Positions 34,482 through 44,706 of a stretch of DNA of 55,126 bases are shown piece after piece (the first letter of the stretch is position 1; every line of letters begins with the position of its first letter). This DNA comes from an uncultured Bacteroides sp. (GTDB lineage Bacteria; Bacteroidota; Bacteroidia; Bacteroidales; Bacteroidaceae), in contig CASDXG010000061.1 of NCBI GenBank assembly GCA_949285025.1, positions 1 to 55,126 of the forward strand. Reading direction: 5' to 3'. The translations under genes and the position numbers were made by a program. The notes below the pieces were generated by a model. The model was not told the DNA's origin, ran no database searches, and saw nothing but the letters and a program-made list of their open reading frames with translations.

Positions 34482-35453
34482 TTAAACGTAGGTCTCAAGG
34501 AACTTTACATGCCCATTGGGAGTGATATCGGTTCCTTTTGTAGTAGCAGGGAAAAGGACAGATTCTCCGGCCTGCATATCTATGGTATGTCCTTCATTGT
34601 CTGTTATAGAGCATGAACCTTCCATACAAATGTAAATGACGAAAGAATCAAGATCACTATAATCTGCCGACATATTCTCTGTTAAGTCATAAACCGATGT
34701 GGTAAAATAGGGGCAGCTGACCAATTCCACCGGTTCGTTTTGCTTAGGAGTATACTGTGTGCGATAATCAGGTTCCACATTATAGTCGATGGCGTCTTTC
34801 GACAATTCGGTGTGAAGCTCACGCGTATTTCCGTTTTTGTCCTTTCTGTTGAAATCGTAAATACGGTATGTTATATTGGATGTTTGTTGTATTTCTGCAA
34901 TGAAACAGCCGGCACCGATACTGTGAATGCGGCCTGCCGGTAAGAAGAACACATCTCCCGGTTTTACGGCGTAGTCAGCCAAAGCGTCACATATCGTGTT
35001 GTCACGGATCATTGCAGCGTATTCATCGGGTGTGATTTCCTTCTTTAATCCGGAACGGAGGTGCGCTTTCCCCTCAGCATTGTCTATGACGTACCACATC
35101 TCGGTCTTACCCATTGAATTATGACGTTTCATTGCCAATTCATCATTAGGGTGGACTTGGATAGACAAGTCGTCTTGGGCATCGATGAATTTAATCAAAA
35201 GAGGGAATTTACCGTTAAATCGTTTGAAATTTTCTTCTCCTACCAATGCACCTTTATATTTGTTTACCATTTGAGTCAGGTTCTCTCCTGCGTCCGGGCC
35301 GTTAGAAACGATGGATTCATCGCCCGGAACGTCTGATATTTCCCAGCTTTCTCCTACTTGTGCTTGTTGGCAATCGAGATGCTTGAACGGGATGATTTTT
35401 TCTCCTCCCCAAATTGTTGATTTTAAAATCGGTTTAAATTTTAATGGATACAT
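34482..35453 (-). CDS. manA: Mannose-6-phosphate isomerase, class I
   Basis: 323 residues, the short class I form common in Bacteroidota and Firmicutes. Zinc-site residues in LSIQVHPNDELA (Gln and His) and TEMWYVID (Glu), and a later His in LPAGRIHSIGAGCFIAEIQQ. A start like YPLKFKPILKSTIWGG is typical. It interconverts mannose-6-phosphate and fructose-6-phosphate, either feeding mannose into glycolysis or supplying GDP-mannose synthesis. The C-terminal cupin domain is complete (DMQAGESVLFPATT). Preceded by a TAnnTTTG element. Confidence 0.94.
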   Translation of the reverse strand: MYPLKFKPILKSTIWGGEKIIPFKHLDCQQAQVGESWEISDVPGDESIVSNGPDAGENLTQMVNKYKGALVGEENFKRFNGKFPLLIKFIDAQDDLSIQVHPNDELAMKRHNSMGKTEMWYVIDNAEGKAHLRSGLKKEITPDEYAAMIRDNTICDALADYAVKPGDVFFLPAGRIHSIGAGCFIAEIQQTSNITYRIYDFNRKDKNGNTRELHTELSKDAIDYNVEPDYRTQYTPKQNEPVELVSCPYFTTSVYDLTENMSADYSDLDSFVIYICMEGSCSITDNEGHTIDMQAGESVLFPATTKGTDITPNGHVKFLETYV

Positions 35454-35482
35454 AAGCTTGTGTTATAAATAAATTCTTGTTA

Positions 35483-35490
35483 CAAAAATA
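35483..35490 (-). promoter_or_regulatory. -7 element for manA
   Basis: TATTTTTG on the minus strand, 30 bases before the start. The 35454-35794 gap otherwise holds only the plus-strand element at 35762 and no gene. Confidence 0.45.
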
Positions 35491-35761
35491 ATGTTTTTTA
35501 GTGATGTTGAAGATTTTTTCTTCATCTTTTTGAGAATGCTGGTGTAACTTATGATATTTCTTCCCGTTCTTCGTCTTCTGATAAAGAAGTGTTTTGTTTG
35601 AAAGCCGGTGTTCTTTGGGCTGAAGTAATGGGAAGTTTTTTTATATGTTTCTTAGGCCATTGAGGACTCAAAGAGCAAATTCTTTAGCAAGACTGATTAA
35701 AAACAAAATGTGGGAGGACGTTTTTTTTTGAATAAAAATCGTGTCTTCTCAATGAAATGTG

Positions 35762-35769
35762 TATATTTG
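35762..35769 (+). promoter_or_regulatory. -7 element ahead of the small exported protein and nuo operon
   Basis: TATATTTG, 26 bases before the ATG at 35795. No -33 TTTG at 19-21 bases. It is the only recognisable promoter element upstream of nuoA. Confidence 0.5.
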
Positions 35770-35794
35770 TGCCCGTTTTTACAAGGATATTCAC

Positions 35795-36196
35795 ATGTGC
35801 AGATGGGTAAAAATAAGTGTGTTATTTATTGCCGTCCTTGCGATTCTAATCGTAAGGAATGATTTCTGCACGATAACCTGGAATGGTCATACCTGTTTTT
35901 TGCACTCTTCCGGCGCAGTAGATTATTTATATGATTTATCTTATGAAGGAGAACAGCAAGGGGAAGAAAATGCATCTCGTTGTTATTGTCTTGATTTATT
36001 CCATTGTGTTTTCTTATCTTCCGGATTTTCCTCTTTAAATTGTAAATCGGTCTTACGGCCGTATCTGGCGTTTTCAGACCGTAATGTGCCTCCTTCCTTT
36101 TTCTATTTATCGCAGAATCTTAGTCATTCCACCCATCCATATTTATCGGGAGTTTTGGATTATTATGTGTATACTCTTGGACATATCCTTATTTAG
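35795..36196 (+). CDS. Small exported or membrane-anchored hypothetical protein
   Basis: 133 residues from ATG 35795; an in-frame ATG at 35759 lies upstream of the promoter element and is rejected. One N-terminal hydrophobic segment (WVKISVLFIAVLAILIV) then a polar, Cys-containing region (CTITWNGHTCFLHSS, RCYCLDLFHCVF, LNCKSVL) and a C-terminal FFYLSQNL / SGVLDYYVYTLG stretch. No family is recognised. The promoter, length and same direction as nuo support a real gene, 108 bases before nuoA. The cysteines (about seven) could bind metal or form disulfides; this is a guess. Confidence 0.5.
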   Translation: MCRWVKISVLFIAVLAILIVRNDFCTITWNGHTCFLHSSGAVDYLYDLSYEGEQQGEENASRCYCLDLFHCVFLSSGFSSLNCKSVLRPYLAFSDRNVPPSFFYLSQNLSHSTHPYLSGVLDYYVYTLGHILI

Positions 36197-36304
36197 TATG
36201 GGGTTGCCTTTTGTTTGAGTGACGCCCCTTTTAGAAGATGAAATGTCTCGGTGATGTGGGGAGTGGGAACTTTTTTTGTTTTGTAGAATCAAAATTGTCA
36301 ATAT

Positions 36305-36655
36305 ATGTATTTCTTGTATTTAATAGTCGCGATACTTGCGGCTGTTCTTTTAGTTGTTGCGGGAATAACGGTTGCGAAGCTTGTCGCTCCGCGCTCGTTC
36401 AATCCCCAAAAAGGTGAGCCTTATGAATGCGGTATCCCCACTCGTGGTTCTTCATGGGTGCAATTCAAGGTAGGGTATTATCTGTATGCTATCTTGTTTT
36501 TGATGTTTGATATCGAAACAGTTTTTTTGTTTCCGTGGGCAGTCGTAGCGGCAGAAGTTGGAACTTACGCGTTGGTTAGCGTATCGTTCTTCCTTTTCAT
36601 ATTAATATTAGGCCTTGCATATGCATGGAAGAAAGGAGCGTTGGAATGGAAATAA
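36305..36655 (+). CDS. nuoA: NADH-quinone oxidoreductase subunit A
   Basis: 116 residues, three membrane helices. Conserved loop [31 protein letters not shown] and [13 protein letters not shown] are hallmarks of NuoA/ND3; the loop Cys in YECG is present. Membrane-arm subunit next to the quinone site. First gene of the operon nuoA-B-CD-H-I-J-K-L-M-N; the nuoB start lies inside its end. Confidence 0.95.
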   Translation: MYFLYLIVAILAAVLLVVAGITVAKLVAPRSFNPQKGEPYECGIPTRGSSWVQFKVGYYLYAILFLMFDIETVFLFPWAVVAAEVGTYALVSVSFFLFILILGLAYAWKKGALEWK

Positions 36656-37239
36656 AGAAGCGAACTGCTATCCGTTCAATGAAGTATGAGGAATTTAAGA
36701 ATAATGATTACCTCGAAGAATTGGTACGTGAACTGAATCAGAATGGTGCCGGTGTTGTTGTCGGTACTTTGGATGAGCTGTTAGACTGGGGACGAAGTAA
36801 TTCACTTTGGTCGTTGACTTTTGGTACAAGCTGTTGTGCCATTGAGTTTATGGCGCTGGGAGCAGCACGCTATGATATGGCGCGTTTCGGATTTGAGGTG
36901 ACCCGTAACTCTCCTCGTCAGGCAGATATGATTATGGTATTGGGAACAATTACTTATAAGATGGCGCCGGTGTTAAAACGTTTATACGATCAGATGGCAG
37001 AACCGAAGTATGTAATTGCTGTAGGTGGCTGTACAATCTCCGGAGGACCGTTCCTTAAATCATATCATGTAGTGAACGGAGTGGATAAAATTATTCCGGT
37101 GGATGTGTTTATACCCGGATGTCCTCCGCGCCCGGAAGCTTTTTATTATGGAATGATGCAGTTGCAACGTAAAATGAAAGTTGAAAAATATTTGGGCGGG
37201 GTAAACCGTAAAGAAAAAGAACCGGAAGAAGAAAAATAA
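36646..37239 (+). CDS. nuoB: NADH-quinone oxidoreductase subunit B
   Basis: 197 residues from ATG 36646, overlapping nuoA by ten bases; starting [16 protein letters not shown] matches Bacteroidota NuoB. Iron-sulfur N2 ligands: the CC pair in [11 protein letters not shown], Cys in [12 protein letters not shown], and Cys in [14 protein letters not shown]. It carries electrons to the quinone. Confidence 0.95.
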   Translation: MEIKKRTAIRSMKYEEFKNNDYLEELVRELNQNGAGVVVGTLDELLDWGRSNSLWSLTFGTSCCAIEFMALGAARYDMARFGFEVTRNSPRQADMIMVLGTITYKMAPVLKRLYDQMAEPKYVIAVGGCTISGGPFLKSYHVVNGVDKIIPVDVFIPGCPPRPEAFYYGMMQLQRKMKVEKYLGGVNRKEKEPEEEK

Positions 37240-37246
37240 ACGGATT

Positions 37247-38866
37247 ATGGAATTGAAAGATAAAATTAAGGCAATGACTCCCCAAACGGAATTCAGTGAG
37301 TTGGGAGAGCTTGTTGTAACACTTCCTCTTGAAGATTTCCGCAAAGTGGCTGAAGCTCTTCGCTATGACAAGGAAGAACCGATGGATTATTTGCGCGATA
37401 TCGTAGGAATGGATTGGGGTGAGACATTAGGAGCTCTTTATTATTTGGAGTCGACGGTGACTTATCGTCGCGTTACATTGAAAATATCAACTTCGGAACG
37501 TGAACAGGCTTTTCTGCCGAGTGTATGTGATTTATGGAAGACTGCAGAAATAAAAGAACGCGAAGTTTATGATTTCTTTGGCATCCGATTCCTGAATAAT
37601 CCGGATATGCGTCGTCTTTACCTGCGGGAAGATTGGAAAGGTTATCCTTTGCGTAAGGATTATGATATGAATTCCAATCCGTTGGATATGGATAATGAGG
37701 AAAATTCTGATGTGACGGAGGAATATTATCTTAATAATGATGGAACGATAAGAGGGAAAGAAAATACGGTATTCGATAAAAAGGATTTTGTCGTGAATAT
37801 CGGTCCTCAACACCCTTCAACTCATGGAGTTCTTCGTATGCGTGTGTCATTGCAAGGAGAAACTATTTGTAAGGTAGATCCGATATTAGGATATATACAT
37901 CGGGGAATAGAGAAATTAGGCGAAAGTCTTACCTATCCTCAAACATTGGCATTTACGGATCGTTTGGATTACTTGAGCGCTCATCAGAATCGTCATGCTT
38001 TATGTATGTGCATAGAGAAGGCAGCCGGTATTGAAATTTCGGAACGTGCCCAATATATTCGTACGATTATGGATGAATTGCAGCGAATAGATTCCCATTT
38101 GCTGTTCTATTCTTGTCTTGTAATGGATATGGGAGGTTTGACACCATTCTTTTATGGATTCCGTGAACGTGAAATGATTTTGGATATTTTCGAAGAAACG
38201 ACCGGTGGTCGACTGATTCAAAATTATAATATGATAGGTGGCGTTCAAGCTGATTTGCATCCGGATTTCCAACGGAAAGTAAAGGCATTTATCAAGCATC
38301 TGCGCAGTGTAATTAAAGATTACCATGACATTTTTACAGGAAATGTGATTGCTACCACACGATTGAAAGGGGTGGGGGTATTGTCGCGTGAAGATGTAAT
38401 ATCACTTGGCGCCACAGGTGGTACAGGAAGAGCCTCAGGATGGTCGAATGACGTGCGAAAACATCATCCGTATGCGTTGTATGACAAAGTAGATTTCCGA
38501 GAAATAGTTTATACGGAAGGCGATTCTTTTGCACGCTATATGGTGCGTATGGATGAGATTATGGAATCTTGCAATATTATAGAACAGTTGATTGATAATA
38601 TTCCGGAGGGTGATTACCGTGTAAAGACAAAGGCCATTATAAAATTGCCTGAGGGAGTATATTCTTCATCGGTGGAGGCCAGTCGTGGAGAGTTCTGTGT
38701 TATTTTGGAAAGTCACGGTGATAAATATCCGTACAGATTGCACTTCCGTTCTACAGGATTGCCTTTGGTGCATGCGATGGATACGGCTTGCCGTAACGCA
38801 AAGATTGCGGATTTGATAGCAATCGGCGGAACATTGGATTTTGTGATTCCTGATATAGACAGATGA
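37247..38866 (+). CDS. nuoCD: NADH-quinone oxidoreductase subunits C and D, fused
   Basis: 539 residues. NuoC-like part to about residue 170 (DIVGMDWGETLGALYYLES, REVYDFFGIRFLNNPDMRRLYL, WKGYPLRKDYD), then NuoD with VNIGPQHPSTHGVLRMRVSL, GYIHRGIEKLGE, and DLIAIGGTLDFVIPDIDR at the end. The C-D fusion is known in Bacteroidota and enterobacteria. NuoD forms the quinone pocket with NuoB. Confidence 0.95.
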   Translation: MELKDKIKAMTPQTEFSELGELVVTLPLEDFRKVAEALRYDKEEPMDYLRDIVGMDWGETLGALYYLESTVTYRRVTLKISTSEREQAFLPSVCDLWKTAEIKEREVYDFFGIRFLNNPDMRRLYLREDWKGYPLRKDYDMNSNPLDMDNEENSDVTEEYYLNNDGTIRGKENTVFDKKDFVVNIGPQHPSTHGVLRMRVSLQGETICKVDPILGYIHRGIEKLGESLTYPQTLAFTDRLDYLSAHQNRHALCMCIEKAAGIEISERAQYIRTIMDELQRIDSHLLFYSCLVMDMGGLTPFFYGFREREMILDIFEETTGGRLIQNYNMIGGVQADLHPDFQRKVKAFIKHLRSVIKDYHDIFTGNVIATTRLKGVGVLSREDVISLGATGGTGRASGWSNDVRKHHPYALYDKVDFREIVYTEGDSFARYMVRMDEIMESCNIIEQLIDNIPEGDYRVKTKAIIKLPEGVYSSSVEASRGEFCVILESHGDKYPYRLHFRSTGLPLVHAMDTACRNAKIADLIAIGGTLDFVIPDIDR

Positions 38867-38887
38867 TTTAATTAAAATATTAAGAGT

Positions 38888-39979
38888 ATGACTTTAGATT
38901 ATTATAACCTTGAGCCTTTATTGATGTATATTCATACCGCTCTTTGTGGAGTGATGCCGGAATGGTTGGTTCTGACACTTGAAGGAGTAATTGTTGGAGT
39001 TATCATTCTGCTTTTGTATGTAATATTGGCCATTGTCATGATTTATATGGAGCGTAAAGTATGTGCCGCTTTTCAATGCCGCATTGGTCCGAACCGAGTT
39101 GGAGGAAAAGGCGGGTTGCTTCAGGTGCCGGCCGACGTTCTTAAGATGTTGACAAAGGAAATTATTAAATTGAAAAATTCAGATCATTTCTTATATAACT
39201 TGGCTCCTTTTCTTGTTATATTGGCATCTATACTTACGTTTTCTTGTTTGCCATGGAATAAAGGCGGAGAAATTTTGCACATGAATATCGGAATATTCTT
39301 TGTGCTGGCTGTTTCTTCCATCGGGATTCTCGGTATTTTGTTGGCCGGATGGAGTAGTAATAGCAAGTATACATTAATAGGTGCAATGCGAAGTGGTGCG
39401 ATGATTATCAGTTATGAACTCTCTATTGGCATCTGTGTCCTGACAATGGTGGTTATGAGTGGTACGATGGATATTCAAATGATTGTAAGCAATCAAGCGG
39501 ACGGTTGGAATATTTTCAAAGGACATATACCGGCCATTGCTGCTTTCATCATTTATCTGATTGCAGGGAATGCGGAAGCTAATCGTGGTCCGTTTGATTT
39601 GGCTGAAGCAGAGCAGGAATTAACTGCCGGATATCATACCGAGTATTCCGGCTTGCATTTCGGATTCTTTTATTTGGCAGAGTATTTGAATTTGTTTATT
39701 ACTGCAGGTATTGCGACAACTTTATTCTTGGGTGGTTGGATGCCTTTGCATATTGCGGGTCTGGAAGGATTCAATGCTGTAATGGATTATATACCTGGTT
39801 TTGTTTGGTTCTTGGGAAAGACATTTATGGTTGTATTCCTTTTAATGTGGATCCGCTGGACATTTCCTCGTTTGCGAATCGACCAAGTCCTGACATTGGA
39901 ATGGAAATATTTAATGCCAACCTCATTGGTCGTTTTGTTACTGATGACTGTATGTAAGATTTATGGATTAATATTTTAA
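38888..39979 (+). CDS. nuoH: NADH-quinone oxidoreductase subunit H
   Basis: 363 residues, eight or nine membrane helices. Signature [53 protein letters not shown], and [15 protein letters not shown]. It joins the quinone cavity to the proton-pumping arm. Confidence 0.95.
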   Translation: MTLDYYNLEPLLMYIHTALCGVMPEWLVLTLEGVIVGVIILLLYVILAIVMIYMERKVCAAFQCRIGPNRVGGKGGLLQVPADVLKMLTKEIIKLKNSDHFLYNLAPFLVILASILTFSCLPWNKGGEILHMNIGIFFVLAVSSIGILGILLAGWSSNSKYTLIGAMRSGAMIISYELSIGICVLTMVVMSGTMDIQMIVSNQADGWNIFKGHIPAIAAFIIYLIAGNAEANRGPFDLAEAEQELTAGYHTEYSGLHFGFFYLAEYLNLFITAGIATTLFLGGWMPLHIAGLEGFNAVMDYIPGFVWFLGKTFMVVFLLMWIRWTFPRLRIDQVLTLEWKYLMPTSLVVLLLMTVCKIYGLIF

Positions 39980-39988
39980 TGAGATAAG

Positions 39989-40435
39989 ATGAGTAGTTTT
40001 GGAAAATATATCTCGGGATATGTTGACGGATTTAAGAGTCTGTTAATAGGAATGCGTACGTCTATGAAGGTCTTTTGCCAGAAAAAGATAACTGAGCAAT
40101 ATCCGGAAAACCGTCATACAACATTACATATCCCGGAACGTCATCGGGCTATGTTGGTAATGCCGCATGATGAGGAAGGAAACAATCGTTGTATCGCTTG
40201 TGGATTATGCCAAATGGCTTGTCCGAATGGTACAATACATATTGTCAGTGAAACGCGTGAGACTGAAGACGGAAAGAAGAAAAAAGTGCTGGTCAAGTAT
40301 GAATATAATTTAGGCTCTTGCATGTTTTGTGAATTATGTGTCAACGCTTGTCCTCATGATGCGATTCGTTTCAGTAATGATTTTGAGAACGCAGTATTTC
40401 AAAAAGAGAAACTACTGCTTACATTGAATAAATAA
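39989..40435 (+). CDS. nuoI: NADH-quinone oxidoreductase subunit I
   Basis: 148 residues. Two 4Fe-4S ferredoxin motifs: CIACGLCQMACP and CMFCELCVNACP, each with the following Pro. It carries clusters N6a/N6b, which lead electrons to NuoB. Ten bases after nuoH. It is the entry point of electrons seen here, since no NuoE/F/G is encoded. Confidence 0.95.
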   Translation: MSSFGKYISGYVDGFKSLLIGMRTSMKVFCQKKITEQYPENRHTTLHIPERHRAMLVMPHDEEGNNRCIACGLCQMACPNGTIHIVSETRETEDGKKKKVLVKYEYNLGSCMFCELCVNACPHDAIRFSNDFENAVFQKEKLLLTLNK

Positions 40436-40450
40436 ATTAATAGATAAAAG

Positions 40451-40960
40451 ATGTCACTTCAAGAAATATCATTTTATATTGTAGCTGTTTGTATTGTTAT
40501 CTGTTCGATTTTGGCAGTTACTTCTGGTAAAATCCTCCGCGCGGTGACTAATTTGCTGTTCGTTTTGTTTGGAACTGCAATGCTTTATATCCTTTTGGGA
40601 TACACGTTTTTAGGAGCAGTACAATTAATTGTATATGCCGGAGGAATAGTGATTTTGTATGTATTCTCTATTTTGCTTACTCGATCAGATAAGGATATGA
40701 AATATCGTCAGAAACGGGCAAAGTGGTTAAGTGTTTTGTCTGCTTCTGTCGTAGGTGCGGCTTTAGTCCTGTTTTTAATTCTGACAAACGGCTTTGCCGA
40801 TAGTATAATCCCGCAAGGATTTGAGTATCCTGTTCATGAAATTGGTAAATCTTTAATTGGAACGGACAAGTATCAGTTTGTACTTCCTTTCGAGATTACC
40901 GGAGTTTTATTGTTGGCTTGTATGATAGGTGCGATTCTCATTGCACGTAAGGAAAAGTAA
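40451..40960 (+). CDS. nuoJ: NADH-quinone oxidoreductase subunit J
   Basis: 169 residues, five membrane helices; VTNLLFVLFGTAMLYILLGY, GAVQLIVYAGGIVILYVFSI and the closing VLLLACMIGAILIARKE are typical of NuoJ/ND6. Confidence 0.93.
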   Translation: MSLQEISFYIVAVCIVICSILAVTSGKILRAVTNLLFVLFGTAMLYILLGYTFLGAVQLIVYAGGIVILYVFSILLTRSDKDMKYRQKRAKWLSVLSASVVGAALVLFLILTNGFADSIIPQGFEYPVHEIGKSLIGTDKYQFVLPFEITGVLLLACMIGAILIARKEK

Positions 40961-40975
40961 GAAGGAGGGAAATAT

Positions 40976-41293
40976 ATGGAAATAGAAGTACATGTAATAC
41001 ATTATCTTATAGTTAGTACGGTAATGATGTTTTGCGGTATTTACGGCTTTTTTACACGGAAGAACTTGTTGGCTTTATTGATTTCGGTGGAGTTGATGCT
41101 GAATGCTGCGAATATTAATTTTGCGGTGTGCAATCGTTACCTTTTTCCGGATGCATTGGAAGGGCATTTTTTCAGCTTGTTTGGGATAGCCATTGCGGCG
41201 GCTGAAACAGCAGTAGCAATTGCTATTATTATAAATGTATATCGTAATGTCAAACAAGTGCTGACAGATGATATTACCGATTTGAAAGGTTGA
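40976..41293 (+). CDS. nuoK: NADH-quinone oxidoreductase subunit K
   Basis: 105 residues, three helices. GIYGFFTRKNLLALLISVEL, MLNAANINF and FGIAIAAAETAVAIAIIINVYR hold the conserved membrane glutamates (in SVELMLNAANIN and AAAETAVAIA) used for proton transfer. Confidence 0.95.
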   Translation: MEIEVHVIHYLIVSTVMMFCGIYGFFTRKNLLALLISVELMLNAANINFAVCNRYLFPDALEGHFFSLFGIAIAAAETAVAIAIIINVYRNVKQVLTDDITDLKG

Positions 41294-41332
41294 AATAGAA
41301 TTAAGAATTAAAAATCAGAAATAGAAACGAAT

Positions 41333-43222
41333 ATGGATTATACGATTCTGATACTTGTATTGCCAATGTTGAGTTTTTTGATTTTGGCTTTGGCAGGAAT
41401 GAAAATGTCTCACTGGGTATCCGGCTTTATCGGAACACTGTCTTTAGCAGCGGTGACGGTATTAAGTTATTTGACGGCATTTGTTTATTTTACAACAGAA
41501 CGCACAAGTGAAGGCGTTCATTCATCGATGATCCCATTTAATTTCGAGTGGCTGCCATTTACCGGTCAGCTTCATATTGATATGGGAATCTTGTTGGATC
41601 CGATCTCTGTGCTGATGCTTGTCGTAATTTCTACAGTCTCTTTGATGGTACATATCTATTCATTTGGTTATATGAAAGGAGAAATAGGATTTCAGCGCTA
41701 TTATGCATTCTTATCTCTTTTCACATTTTCCATGTTGGGCCTTGTCGTTGCAACGAACATATTTCAAATGTATGTCTTTTGGGAGCTGGTAGGTGTTTCA
41801 TCATATCTCCTTATCGGATTTTATTATACCAAGCCGGAAGCAATCGCCGCGAGTAAAAAGGCTTTTATCGTGACGCGTTTTGCCGATTTAGGTTTCCTTA
41901 TAGGTATTCTGATTTATGGATACTATATGAAAACTTTTACCTTTACGCCGTCAGAAGAACAGCTTATGCAGGCCGGCATGATGTTGCCTTGGGCATTGGG
42001 ACTGATGTTTATCGGTGGAGCAGGTAAGAGTGCGATGTTCCCTTTACATATATGGTTGCCTGACGCGATGGAAGGTCCTACTCCGGTTTCTGCCTTGATA
42101 CATGCGGCAACAATGGTTGTGGCCGGTGTATATTTGGTGGCTCGCATGTTCCCTTTATTTATTGCTTTTGCTCCTCAGGTTTTACATCTTGTGGCTTATG
42201 TCGGGATGTTTACAGCTTTCTATGCGGCATCGGTTGCATGTGTGCAAAGCGATATAAAACGAGTCTTGGCATTCTCTACAATTTCTCAGTTTGGATTTAT
42301 GATGGTAGCCTTAGGCGTTTGTACGGGAACAAATCCTCATGATACCGGTTTGGGCTATATGGCTGGAATGTTCCATCTGTTTACACATGCAATGTTTAAA
42401 GCATTACTTTTCTTGGGCGCAGGGTGTATTATTCATGCTGTTCACAGTAATGAGATGAGTACGATGGGAGGCTTGCGTAAGTACATGCCGATTACTCATA
42501 TTACATTCTTAATTGCCTGTCTGGCTATTGCAGGCATTCCTCCGTTTTCCGGCTTTTTCTCTAAAGATGAAATCCTGACAGCTTGTTTTAATTTCAGCCC
42601 GTTTATCGGATGGGGTATGACTGTTATTGCCGGAATGACGGCTTTTTATATGTTCCGACTGTATTACGGTATTTTTTGGGGTAAGGAAAATAAAGCACTT
42701 CATGCTGAACATGTCCCTCATGAAAGTCCGTTATCAATGACATTCCCTTTAATGATTTTGGCACTGATAACGGTTTGTGGTGGATTTATTCCTTTTGGAC
42801 ATTTCGTATCGTCTAATGGCGAGTTGTATGATATCCATTTAAACTGGGCGGTTGCCGGCACAAGTATAGCTGTAGCTCTTGTTGCGATAGCTTTGGCTAC
42901 TTGGATGTATGCTCGGGAGAGTCAGCCTGTTCCGGAATTATTGGCACGTCATTTTACTAAATTGCACCGTGCGGCATACAAACGTTTCTATATGGATGAG
43001 TTATGGATGTTTGTTACAAAGAAGATCATTTTCCGTTGTGTATCCACACCTTTGGCTTGGTTTGACCGTCATGTTATTGATCAGTTTATGAACTTTATGG
43101 CATGGTCAACAAACGCTGCCGGCGAGGAAGTCCAACCTTTACAGAACGGTAAAATACAAAGTTATACGATGTGGTTCTTTGGAGGTATTATTGTTTTATC
43201 TATTATGCTCTTACTTGTATGA
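41333..43222 (+). CDS. nuoL: NADH-quinone oxidoreductase subunit L
   Basis: 629 residues, antiporter-like subunit with about 16 helices. YVFWELVGVSSYLLIGFYY (conserved Glu), GAGKSAMFPLHIWLPDAMEG, PTPVSALIHAATMVVAGVYL, and SDIKRVLAFSTISQFGFMM are signatures. A long amphipathic lateral helix near the C-terminus is expected after LARHFTKLHRAAYKRFY. The stop overlaps the nuoM start (ATGA). Confidence 0.95.
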   Translation: MDYTILILVLPMLSFLILALAGMKMSHWVSGFIGTLSLAAVTVLSYLTAFVYFTTERTSEGVHSSMIPFNFEWLPFTGQLHIDMGILLDPISVLMLVVISTVSLMVHIYSFGYMKGEIGFQRYYAFLSLFTFSMLGLVVATNIFQMYVFWELVGVSSYLLIGFYYTKPEAIAASKKAFIVTRFADLGFLIGILIYGYYMKTFTFTPSEEQLMQAGMMLPWALGLMFIGGAGKSAMFPLHIWLPDAMEGPTPVSALIHAATMVVAGVYLVARMFPLFIAFAPQVLHLVAYVGMFTAFYAASVACVQSDIKRVLAFSTISQFGFMMVALGVCTGTNPHDTGLGYMAGMFHLFTHAMFKALLFLGAGCIIHAVHSNEMSTMGGLRKYMPITHITFLIACLAIAGIPPFSGFFSKDEILTACFNFSPFIGWGMTVIAGMTAFYMFRLYYGIFWGKENKALHAEHVPHESPLSMTFPLMILALITVCGGFIPFGHFVSSNGELYDIHLNWAVAGTSIAVALVAIALATWMYARESQPVPELLARHFTKLHRAAYKRFYMDELWMFVTKKIIFRCVSTPLAWFDRHVIDQFMNFMAWSTNAAGEEVQPLQNGKIQSYTMWFFGGIIVLSIMLLLV

Positions 43223-44700
43223 ATATATTGAGTTTTTTTGTATTGATTCCTTTGCTGATGTTGTTAGGCTTATGGCTTGCCAAGAGTCTTAGTCAGGTAA
43301 AAGGTGTAATGGTGGCCGGAGCAAGTTTGCTGCTTTTACTGTCGGTTTATCTTACGGTTGATTATATAAGTTTGCGGAATGCCGGTGAAACAGCTGAAAT
43401 GCTTTTTACTCAAAGCATAGAATGGTATGCACCGCTCCATATTTGTTATTCTGTTGGTGTCGACGGGATCTCGGTGGTTATGCTTCTGTTAAGCGCAATC
43501 ATTGTTTTTACCGGTACTTTTGCTTCATGGAAATTGCAACCGTTGACTAAAGAATACTTCTTGTGGTTTACGTTGTTGAGTACGGGAGTTTTCGGTTTCT
43601 TTATTTCAACCGATTTGTTTACCATGTTCATGTTCTACGAAGTTGCTTTGATTCCGATGTATTTGTTGATAGGAGTTTGGGGAAGCGGACGGAAAGAATA
43701 TGCAGCAATGAAGCTTACTTTAATGTTGATGGGTGGTTCTGCTTTCTTGCTGATTGGTATACTTGGAATCTTCTATGGCGCAGGAGGAGAGACAATGAAT
43801 CTTTTGGAGATAGCCAAACTTCATATTCCTTCCTCTGTACAATATGTTTTCTTCCCGTTAACCTTCTTGGGATTCGGAGTCTTAGGCGCTTTGTTTCCTT
43901 TCCATACATGGAGTCCTGACGGTCATGCATCTGCGCCTACGGCAGTAAGTATGCTTCATGCCGGTGTATTGATGAAGTTAGGAGGATATGGATGTTTCCG
44001 TGTTGCAATGTATTTGATGCCGGAAGGCACGGCCGTATGGGGCAACTTCTTTTTAGTTCTTACCACGATATCGGTTGTCTATGGAGCATTCAGTGCTGTT
44101 GTTCAGACCGATTTGAAGTATATTAATGCTTATTCATCAGTAAGTCACTGCGGATTAGTCCTGTTCGCATTGCTTATGATGACGCGGGTAAGTGCTACGG
44201 GAGCTATTTTGCAGATGTTGAGTCATGGTTTGATGACGGCGTTGTTCTTTGCCTTGATTGGTATGATTTACGGAAGAACTCATACACGTGATATCCGTCA
44301 GTTGAGCGGCTTGATGAAGATTATGCCTTTCCTTTCTGTGGGTTATGTGATAGCCGGTCTGGCAAACTTGGGATTGCCCGGATTGAGCGGTTTCATTGCC
44401 GAGATGACCGTATTTGTAGGTTCTTTCCAAAACACCGATTTATTTCACCGGGTATGCACGATTATTGCTACTACAAGTATCGTGATTACCGCTGTGTATA
44501 TACTGCGTGTCGTCGGGAAAATTCTGTATGGAACATGTCATAATCCGGAACATCTGAAACTGACTGATGCTACATGGGATGAACGTCTTGCCGTGATTTG
44601 TTTGATTGTTGCTGTTGCGGGATTAGGATTAGCCCCGTATTGGGTAAGCAATGTTATCAGTGGTAGTGTAGAACCTATTATTTCACAATTAATACGCTAA
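43219..44700 (+). CDS. nuoM: NADH-quinone oxidoreductase subunit M
   Basis: 493 residues from ATG 43219, overlapping nuoL by four bases; an in-frame ATG at 43171 lies inside nuoL and is rejected. Antiporter-like signatures: MFMFYEVALIPMYLLIGVWG (Glu), FPFHTWSPDGHASAPTAVSM, LHAGVLMKLGGYG, DLKYINAYSSVSHCG. Proton channel subunit. Confidence 0.95.
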   Translation: MNILSFFVLIPLLMLLGLWLAKSLSQVKGVMVAGASLLLLLSVYLTVDYISLRNAGETAEMLFTQSIEWYAPLHICYSVGVDGISVVMLLLSAIIVFTGTFASWKLQPLTKEYFLWFTLLSTGVFGFFISTDLFTMFMFYEVALIPMYLLIGVWGSGRKEYAAMKLTLMLMGGSAFLLIGILGIFYGAGGETMNLLEIAKLHIPSSVQYVFFPLTFLGFGVLGALFPFHTWSPDGHASAPTAVSMLHAGVLMKLGGYGCFRVAMYLMPEGTAVWGNFFLVLTTISVVYGAFSAVVQTDLKYINAYSSVSHCGLVLFALLMMTRVSATGAILQMLSHGLMTALFFALIGMIYGRTHTRDIRQLSGLMKIMPFLSVGYVIAGLANLGLPGLSGFIAEMTVFVGSFQNTDLFHRVCTIIATTSIVITAVYILRVVGKILYGTCHNPEHLKLTDATWDERLAVICLIVAVAGLGLAPYWVSNVISGSVEPIISQLIR

Positions 44701-44706
44701 AGAATT

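Noticed and set aside
35500-35690. Short plus-strand frame (about 50 codons, ending FICFLGH) in the manA-nuo gap
   Set aside because: No start codon except near its end, no ribosome site, no similarity.
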